A stretch of 31,470 bases of DNA. It comes from CAZFBR01 sp035353495 [NCBI: uncultured bacterium]. Lineage in GTDB: Bacteria > DAOPZR01. Shown piece after piece: positions 24,423 through 31,470 of this stretch. How positions within the stretch are numbered: position 1 is the stretch's first letter; the number at the start of each line of letters is the position of its first letter. Location: the NCBI GenBank assembly GCA_964517215.1, contig CAZFBR010000007.1, positions 1-31,470 of the forward strand, given 5' to 3'. A program made the translations under genes and the position numbers. The notes under the pieces are model-generated. The model did no database searches. It saw only the letters and a list, made by a program, of their open reading frames with translations, and was not told the DNA's origin.

Positions 24423-24808
24423 TGTTCCAGCACCACCATGGCCATTGACATGTCACCGGCATGCGACAGCGACAGGTGAATCTTCGCCTTCGTGCCGGGC
24501 GCCAGTTTCCGCGCCAGGATTTCCGCCGCCGCGCCGCGCAGCGTGAGCTGCGGCTCGCCCGACGGCAGGTTGCTCACCTCCGCATCCAGCCACGACACCC
24601 CCTGCGCCCACCCCGTGCCCAGCGCCTTGAACAGCGCCTCCTTGGCGGCGAACCGCGCGGCGTAATGCGGCGCGTTCACCGCCCGGGCCGAGCAGTACGC
24701 CTGCTCCGCCGGGGTGAAGACCCGCTGCAGAAACGAATCCTCCCGCCGCGCCATGATTTCCGCCAGCCGCGTGTCGTCGGCGAAATCACAGCCGATACCG
24801 ATGATCAC
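24407..24808 (-). CDS. acpS: Holo-[acyl-carrier-protein] synthase AcpS
   Basis: A 133-residue phosphopantetheinyl transferase that moves 4'-phosphopantetheine from CoA to the acyl carrier protein. IGIGCDFADDTRL at the N-terminus holds the Mg-binding D8, and FAAKEALFKALG holds E57; LSLSHAGDMSMAMVVLE ends the fold. Length is typical of group I AcpS. The GTG start overlaps the coaX stop (GTGA), so the enzyme that consumes CoA is coupled to an enzyme that begins CoA synthesis. Confidence 0.95.
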   Translation of the reverse strand: MIIGIGCDFADDTRLAEIMARREDSFLQRVFTPAEQAYCSARAVNAPHYAARFAAKEALFKALGTGWAQGVSWLDAEVSNLPSGEPQLTLRGAAAEILARKLAPGTKAKIHLSLSHAGDMSMAMVVLEQCASC

Positions 24809-25563
24809 GGGTGCTGCCGCAGGCGCAGCGCCAGCAGGCGCAGGCCCTTCAGCGTCAGGTTCTGGTCGACAATGGTGAACAGGTTGGCCCCCTCCAGCAG
24901 GCGATACAGCCCGCCGGTGGCAATCACGTTGAGCTCGCCGCCCATCTCGCGGTTAATCTGCGCGAGGATTTCGCGAATGCTCCCGACCGTGCCGTGATAC
25001 GCGCCGCTGCGCAGGCAGTCGGCGGTGTTCCGCCCGATCGCATGCTCCGGTTTGTAGATGTCCGTGCTGGCCAGCAGCGCCGCCCGTTTGAACAACCCTT
25101 CCAGCGACACCCGCATGCCCGGGAGGATCGCCCCGCCCAGGAAGCGCCCGTCGCCGTCGAGCACCTCAAAGGTCGTCGCCGTGCCGAAATCGATCACCAC
25201 CGCCGGCACGCCGTACAGTTCGCGGGCGGCAAATGCGTTGGCGATGCGGTCGGGACCGACCTGTTCCGGATGCTCATAGGCGATCGTCACCGGCAGCTGC
25301 AGTTTGCTGTGAATCACCAGCGCCTCGCGCCCGCACACCGTCCGCACCGCCGCAGCCATGGCGCCCGTGAGCTGCGGCACCACGCTGCCGATCACGGCAT
25401 CGTCAATGCTCTCCGCCGCCCCGCGCAGCAATCCGGCCAGGATCACCGCCAGTTCATCGCCCGTGCGCAGCGGCTGCGAACTGATCCGCCAGTGCGCCGC
25501 CAGCCGGTCGCCGTCGAACAGGCCCAGCACCATGTTGGTATTGCCAATGTCGATTGCCAGCAT
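24805..25563 (-). CDS. coaX: Type III pantothenate kinase CoaX
   Basis: A 252-residue pantothenate kinase of the ASKHA fold; it makes 4'-phosphopantothenate, the first step of CoA synthesis. AIDIGNTNMVLGLFD (3-17) is the phosphate-1 loop, GPDRIANAFAARELYG binds pantothenate, VVIDFGTATTFEVLD is phosphate-2 and GGAILPGMRVSLEGL follows. Length is normal. ATG 25563 begins at the family's conserved N-terminus, 2 bases after birA; a far longer frame upstream is a shadow of birA. CoaX enzymes are usually not feedback-inhibited by CoA. Confidence 0.96.
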   Translation of the reverse strand: MLAIDIGNTNMVLGLFDGDRLAAHWRISSQPLRTGDELAVILAGLLRGAAESIDDAVIGSVVPQLTGAMAAAVRTVCGREALVIHSKLQLPVTIAYEHPEQVGPDRIANAFAARELYGVPAVVIDFGTATTFEVLDGDGRFLGGAILPGMRVSLEGLFKRAALLASTDIYKPEHAIGRNTADCLRSGAYHGTVGSIREILAQINREMGGELNVIATGGLYRLLEGANLFTIVDQNLTLKGLRLLALRLRQHP

Positions 25564-25565
25564 CT

Positions 25566-26327
25566 TCACGCCACATTCTCCGTCAGCGGTGTCACATCGC
25601 CCGCCATGATCGTTTCGTTGTCCACGCACAGCCCGCCGTTCGCCGCCAGGCCGCCCACGGTGCCCGTCAGCGTCCGGTCGCCCATGGTCACCCTGACGCG
25701 GCCGCCGCGCCACAGCAGGTGCCGCTCGGCCTCCGCCCGCAGTGCCGGCCAGCCGCCGGCGCGATCCTCGCGCCATACCGCATCGAGCACCGGCAGCAGC
25801 TCCGCCAGCGCCGCTTCCGGCGCGAGCGCCAAGCCCGCCGCCGCCAGCGAGGTCGCCAGCGGCCTGACTGCCGGCGGGAACTCGTCCGCCGCCACCCGCA
25901 CATTCAGCCCGATCCCCACCCGCACCCGCCACGCCGCACCCGCCGCTTCCCCTTCGCTGAGGATGCCCGCCAGTTTGCGTCCCGCCCAATAGACATCGTT
26001 CGGCCATTTGAGCTGCGCAACCACCCGGTGCGTCGCCAGCCAGCGGATCAGGCCCAGTCCCATCAGCATCGGCATCCGCGCCGGCTGGTCGCCGTGCGCT
26101 GTCACCAGCAGCGTGCAGGCCAGCGCACCTGGCGCCGTGAACCACGCGCGGCCGCAGCGGCCGCGCCCCGCGGTCTGGACCTCCGCCCGCACCGCGTCAC
26201 CCGGCCGGAACACGTCCCGTTCGCGCTGCATCAGGGCATTGGTCGAATCGCACGACGCAATCCGCCAGAGACGGGCCCCGACCATGCGGCCCGGATGCTC
26301 GGCCACCAGCACCGGCGTCGCGTTCAT
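25566..26327 (-). CDS. birA: Biotin--[acetyl-CoA-carboxylase] ligase, monofunctional BirA
   Basis: A 253-residue biotin protein ligase, which attaches biotin to the carrier domain of biotin-dependent carboxylases. QTAGRGRCGRAWF (51-63) is the biotinyl-AMP loop, LKWPNDVYW holds the catalytic KWPND (107-111) and RKLAGILSE follows. There is no N-terminal winged helix, so it should not act as a repressor of biotin genes. I chose ATG 26327 because it overlaps the nadC stop as ATGA; a frame six codons longer is less likely. The order nadC-birA-coaX recurs in many bacteria. Confidence 0.94.
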   Translation of the reverse strand: MNATPVLVAEHPGRMVGARLWRIASCDSTNALMQRERDVFRPGDAVRAEVQTAGRGRCGRAWFTAPGALACTLLVTAHGDQPARMPMLMGLGLIRWLATHRVVAQLKWPNDVYWAGRKLAGILSEGEAAGAAWRVRVGIGLNVRVAADEFPPAVRPLATSLAAAGLALAPEAALAELLPVLDAVWREDRAGGWPALRAEAERHLLWRGGRVRVTMGDRTLTGTVGGLAANGGLCVDNETIMAGDVTPLTENVA

Positions 26328-27137
26328 GCGAAGTCGAGTGCGCAATCGAGCTGCGGCGCGGAGTGGGTCAGCGCCCCGATCGAAATGCGCTGCGCTCCGG
26401 CCGCGGCATAGGCGCGGACCGTGGCGAGGTTCACCCCGCCCGACACTTCCAGTTCCACCCGCCCGCGCGCTGCGGCCACCGCCGCGCGCACCTGCGCCGG
26501 CGTCATGTTGTCAAGCAGCACCAGATCCGCTCCGGCGGCAATCACCGGTTCAAGATCGGCCAGCGCGTCGATTTCAACCTGCAGCAGCACGCCCGGCGCC
26601 AGGCGCGGCTTGACCGCCGCCGCTGCCGCCGCGGGAGAACCGCACGCCGCGGCATGGTTGTCCTTGACCAGGGCCAAGGCCGCCAGGTCCATCCGGTGGT
26701 TGCGCCCGCCGCCGCAGCGCACCGCGTACTTGGCCAGCTGCCGCAGGCCCGGAATCGTCTTGCGCGTGTCGTAGATGCCCGCTGCGGTTCCCTGCACCGC
26801 CGCGACAAACTGCGCGGTCAGCGTGGCAATGCCCGACAGGTGCGTCAGAAAGTTGAGCGCCGTGCGCTCGCCGGCCAGCAGCGCCACCAGGTCGCCGCGC
26901 GCGGCGGCCAGCACGGTGCCGGCGCTTACCCGGTCGCCGTCCGCAACGCACGGCGTCAGGGTCACCCCGCCCAGCTGCCGGTACACCTCCGCCACGCAGG
27001 GGAGGCCGCAGATCACCCCGTCACGCCGCGCCACAAAATTTGCCGCGCCGGTATGCCCCGCCACGGTCAGCTGCGCGGTAATGTCCTCGGTCGCACGGTC
27101 TTCCGCCAGCGCCCGTGCCACCGTGGCGGTGATCAGC

Positions 27138-27157
<20 letters not shown>
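26324..27157 (-). CDS. nadC: Nicotinate-nucleotide pyrophosphorylase (carboxylating) NadC
   Basis: A 277-residue quinolinate phosphoribosyltransferase, the third step of de novo NAD synthesis (quinolinate plus PRPP to nicotinate mononucleotide). [13 protein letters not shown] lies at the N-terminus, [16 protein letters not shown] (97-112) and the active-site stretch [12 protein letters not shown] (128-139) with [11 protein letters not shown] follow, and the C-terminal barrel ends with [13 protein letters not shown]. Of two adjacent ATGs (27160, 27157) I prefer the second, which puts AAGGAG seven bases upstream. It overlaps the end of uvrB by 20 bases. Confidence 0.96.
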
Positions 27158-29148
<1,991 letters not shown>

Positions 29149-29156
<8 letters not shown>

Positions 29157-29388
29157 CGGTCTCTTCCATGTTCAGCGGCTTGAATTCCGGCTCGTAGGTC
29201 AGCAGGTGCACAGCCAGCGCCGCCAGCCCCAGCAGCACCAGCAGGGCGCAGGCGGCAAAGAACACCTTGAGCATCGCTTCGCCCGGATTGTTGATGCGCT
29301 TGACCTTGCTCGGCGCACTGTCGCCGCCGCGCATCCAGCGCTCCAGCGACCACCACGCCACCCGTTCGCGCGCGCTCACCGGCAGCAT
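29149..29388 (-). CDS. Small single-pass membrane protein of unknown function
   Basis: A 79-residue protein with a basic N-terminal half ([22 protein letters not shown]) and one strong hydrophobic segment at about 40-63 ([19 protein letters not shown]...), leaving a 15-residue acidic C-terminal tail. By the positive-inside rule the N-terminus is cytoplasmic. The ATG at 29388 has poor ribosome-site spacing; a GTG three codons later (29379) forms a GTGA overlap with the stop of the MOSC-MogA gene and has AAGGG nine bases upstream, so it may be the true start. Position between mogA and uvrB gives no hint of function. I recognise no family. Confidence 0.65.
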
Positions 29389-30353
29389 CCCTTGCCCGTG
29401 CCGCAGCCGCCGCGCCCGCAGTCGCGCACCTGCCCGCGCAGCGTGGCCAGCGCATGCGGCAGGAGCGGCAGCAGCGCCGCCAGCGACTGTTCCGACCCGC
29501 GCACGCTTCCCGGCAGATTGACCAGCAGCGTCCGCCCGCGCGTGCCCGCCACGCCGCGGCTCAGATATGCCGCGGCCGTGTGCGCGGCGCCCGCCGCCCG
29601 CGCGTACTCCATCAGCCCCGGCGCCTCGCGCTCCAGCACCATTCGTGTCGCCTCCGGCGTCACATCGCGCGGCGACAGCCCCGTTCCCCCCGTCGTCACC
29701 ACCAGTGCCGGCGCTGCCGCCGCGTCACACCAGTCGCGCAGCATGCCGGCGATGCGGTCGGTTTCGTCGGGCACCACCCCCCGCGCCACCAGCGGGCCCA
29801 GCGGCCGGAGCAGTTCCGCCAGCCGGTCACCGCTCGCATCGCCGCTCTCGCCGCGGCTGCAGCGGTCGCTCACCGTCAGCAGCGCCAGCGGATAGTTGTG
29901 GCAGGGCGCATGAACCGGGTCGCCCGGCCGGACCATGCCGCCGGCGAGCACCTTCAGAAACAGACCCCGGCGCGGCATGATGCAGTCCCCCGCCGTTTCT
30001 CGGATCACACACCCGTGATGACATTCCTTGCCGAACTGCGTGATCGCCAGCCGGGCCGCGCCGATCTGCACCGTTGTGCCGACCGGCAACTGCTCCCAGT
30101 CGATCCCGTCCACCAGCAGGTTCTCACCGAATGCGCCGGGCGGCAACGGCACCGCCGGATTGGCCGCGGCAAATGCGCGCACGGCCGCCGCATCGAGCAG
30201 CGACACCTGCCGCGCGCTCCCTGCGTGCGCATCACCAACCGCGCCGTGCTCCGCGCGCAGCTCGATTGCCGCCACCGCCTGCTTGGGCTGCCCGACCCGG
30301 TCGGCGACGCATACCGCCGCCACCACACCGGGCTGCCAGAGCTGCGTACTCAC
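29376..30353 (-). CDS. MOSC domain - molybdopterin adenylyltransferase (MogA/MoaB) fusion
   Basis: A 325-residue two-domain protein. The N-terminal MOSC domain (about 8-150) has its conserved cysteine in FGKECHHGC (C111). The C-terminal MogA/MoaB domain (about 154-308) has the molybdopterin-binding TTGGTGLSPRDVTPEAT (220-236) and LLVNLPGSVRGSEQS. MogA adenylates molybdopterin before metal insertion; MOSC domains act in sulfur or metal handling of molybdenum cofactor. The protein ends in a Cys-rich tail [15 protein letters not shown] with four cysteines, which could bind metal. GTG start overlaps the moaC stop as GTGA, and the three molybdenum genes form one block. MOSC-MogA fusions are known; the tail is less usual. 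Confidence 0.92.
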   Translation of the reverse strand: MSTQLWQPGVVAAVCVADRVGQPKQAVAAIELRAEHGAVGDAHAGSARQVSLLDAAAVRAFAAANPAVPLPPGAFGENLLVDGIDWEQLPVGTTVQIGAARLAITQFGKECHHGCVIRETAGDCIMPRRGLFLKVLAGGMVRPGDPVHAPCHNYPLALLTVSDRCSRGESGDASGDRLAELLRPLGPLVARGVVPDETDRIAGMLRDWCDAAAAPALVVTTGGTGLSPRDVTPEATRMVLEREAPGLMEYARAAGAAHTAAAYLSRGVAGTRGRTLLVNLPGSVRGSEQSLAALLPLLPHALATLRGQVRDCGRGGCGTGKGCCR

Positions 30354-30847
30354 CGGGCTTCCGGCAGCCGGTATTCGCCCGACCGGCCGCCGCTCTTTTC
30401 CAGCAGGCAGATGTCGCTGATCCTGATGCCGCGTTCAACCGCCTTGCACATGTCGTATACCGTCAGGGCCGCCACACTCGCCGCCGTCAGCGCCTCCATC
30501 TCCACCCCCGTGCGGTCCACCGCCCGCGCCGTCGCCGTGATCGTGATCCGGTCCGTGGCGGCGGCGGTGTTGAATTCAACCGTCACCCCGGTCAGTGCCA
30601 GCGGATGGCACAGCGGAATGAGGTCGGCGGTGCGCTTGGCGGCCTGGATCCCCGCGAGGCGCGCCGTTTCCAGTACATTGCCCTTGACCATGGCGCCGGC
30701 GTTGATTCTGGCCAGCGTCGCCGGCTGCAGCTGCACCACCGCCTGCGCGGTGGCGCTGCGTGCGGTGACCGGCTTGGCGCCCACCTCGACCATATGCGCA
30801 TGACCGTCGTGCAGATGGGTGAAGTCGCCCCGGATCGTTTCTTCCAT
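30350..30847 (-). CDS. moaC: Cyclic pyranopterin monophosphate synthase MoaC
   Basis: A 165-residue MoaC, which converts the MoaA product 3',8-cyclo-GTP into cyclic pyranopterin monophosphate, the first committed intermediate of molybdopterin. Active-site segments are KRTADLIPLCHPL (71-83), GVEMEALTAASVAALTVYDM (114-133, start of the helix pair with the catalytic Asp) and LLEKSGGRSG (149-156) near the C-terminus. Length is typical. ATG 30847 is one base after the moaA stop and has GGGAGG six bases upstream, inside moaA. Confidence 0.97.
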   Translation of the reverse strand: MEETIRGDFTHLHDGHAHMVEVGAKPVTARSATAQAVVQLQPATLARINAGAMVKGNVLETARLAGIQAAKRTADLIPLCHPLALTGVTVEFNTAAATDRITITATARAVDRTGVEMEALTAASVAALTVYDMCKAVERGIRISDICLLEKSGGRSGEYRLPEAR

Positions 30848-30848
30848 C

Positions 30849-31470
30849 TCAGCCTCCCGTTTTCAGCATCGGCCGCACCAGCACGGCATCCGCCGCCGTC
30901 ACGCCCTGCCGCGGTTTGCGTGCCACTGCCGCGAGCAGCAGCGGCCGGAGATCCGCGCCGGCGCGCAAGGCCGGTTTGAGGTCGATTTCCTCGGGCGAAT
31001 AGAGGCACGGCCGCAAACGCCCGTCGAAACTCAGCCGCAGCCGCGAGCAGGTCTGACAACTGTCATGCCGGTGCGCGCTGATGAACCCGAGCCGCTGCCC
31101 GCCGCTGCGGTACCAGACCGCGATGCCGCCGTCCGGCGGTTCCGGCGCCAGGGCCAGCCCCGCCGCCGCCAGCTGCGCGCGGATTTCGTCGCCGGGCACC
31201 GGAATGAAATCTGCGCCGGGCACCGGCATCTGCTCGATGAACCGCAAGACGCAACCCCGCTCCCGGGCAAAGGCCGCCAGCGCCGCCGGTTCGTCGTCGT
31301 TGATCCCGCGCAGAATGACCGCATTCAGCCGCACCGGGGTCAGACCGGCCGCCAGCGCCGCGTCGATCCCCGCCAGCAGCGCGGCATGCGCATCAGCCCC
31401 GGTCAGCTTCCGGAAGGTCGCCGGGCGCAGGGTGTCGCAGCTGATATTGACCCGCTGCAGGCCCGCTGCG
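30849..31470 (-). CDS. moaA: GTP 3',8-cyclase MoaA, C-terminal part (5' end beyond the window)
   Basis: The last 206 residues of MoaA; the radical SAM CxxxCxxC lies outside the window. The visible part includes LQRVNISCDTLRP and RLNAVILRGINDDE of the barrel, FIEQMPVPG, and the second 4Fe-4S site HDSCQTCSRLRL followed by RPCLYS (CxxC-x13-C), which binds GTP. The protein ends in KTGG: the C-terminal Gly-Gly is essential for MoaA catalysis, so this end is complete. A GTG at 31334 is internal, not the start. It is followed by moaC after one base. Confidence 0.95.
   Translation of the reverse strand, partial: AAGLQRVNISCDTLRPATFRKLTGADAHAALLAGIDAALAAGLTPVRLNAVILRGINDDEPAALAAFARERGCVLRFIEQMPVPGADFIPVPGDEIRAQLAAAGLALAPEPPDGGIAVWYRSGGQRLGFISAHRHDSCQTCSRLRLSFDGRLRPCLYSPEEIDLKPALRAGADLRPLLLAAVARKPRQGVTAADAVLVRPMLKTGG

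Noticed and set aside
24805-26145. A 446-codon version of coaX
   Set aside because: The extra N-terminal part is a shadow of birA; conserved CoaX sequence begins at the ATG at 25563.

Overview
The window is about 31.5 kb of GC-rich bacterial DNA in which every gene I can support lies on the minus strand. I see no rRNA, tRNA, CRISPR array, transposase or integrase. Genes are tightly packed: many junctions are 4-base ATGA or GTGA overlaps or gaps of under 50 bases, so most of the window probably belongs to a few long transcripts. A heptosyltransferase-type GT9 enzyme, an O-antigen ligase/polymerase-like protein and a lipoprotein point to a Gram-negative envelope. Molybdopterin genes, a MOSC-MogA fusion and the nadC-birA-coaX order would suit a Desulfobacterota/Desulfuromonadia-like or PVC-like lineage, but I cannot fix the phylum by eye.

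Reading in the direction of transcription (high to low coordinates): (a) 31470-29376 holds molybdenum cofactor genes: moaA (cut by the window end), moaC and a MOSC-MogA fusion. (b) 29388-24407 is housekeeping: a small membrane protein, uvrB, nadC, birA (no DNA-binding domain), coaX and acpS. (c) 24422-19884 is an envelope-glycan set: a B12-binding-type radical SAM enzyme, a Wzy/WaaL-like polytopic membrane protein with a helical tail, and a GT2 glycosyltransferase. (d) A near-consensus sigma70 promoter (19835-19863) starts a new run: a class III cyclase-like protein with altered catalytic residues, a 66-residue unknown, a GT9 and a GT2 glycosyltransferase, and a FecR-type lipoprotein. (e) 15248-12400 is a partner-switching module: STAS, then one protein carrying HATPase, receiver, GAF and PP2C domains, then a second STAS. 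(f) 12315-1793 is a complete chemosensory system: CheA with two Hpt domains, a CheC-like phosphatase, a CheY-like receiver, a 4HB chemoreceptor, CheW, a Cache chemoreceptor with a zinc-binding CZB tail, CheR, CheD and CheB. (g) 1721-153 is a D-aminoacylase-family amidohydrolase.

The most interesting part is the join of (d), (e) and (f). A Ser/Thr partner switch whose hub has a kinase-type domain, a phosphatase domain and a phosphorylatable receiver lies directly upstream of, and co-oriented with, a CheA array. A plausible reading is that CheA (through H52 or H334) can phosphorylate the hub receiver as well as CheY, so that the chemosensory array sets the phosphorylation state of the two STAS proteins. 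That link is inference from gene order and domain content. The families themselves are known; the combination and the domain order of the hub are what deserve a second look.
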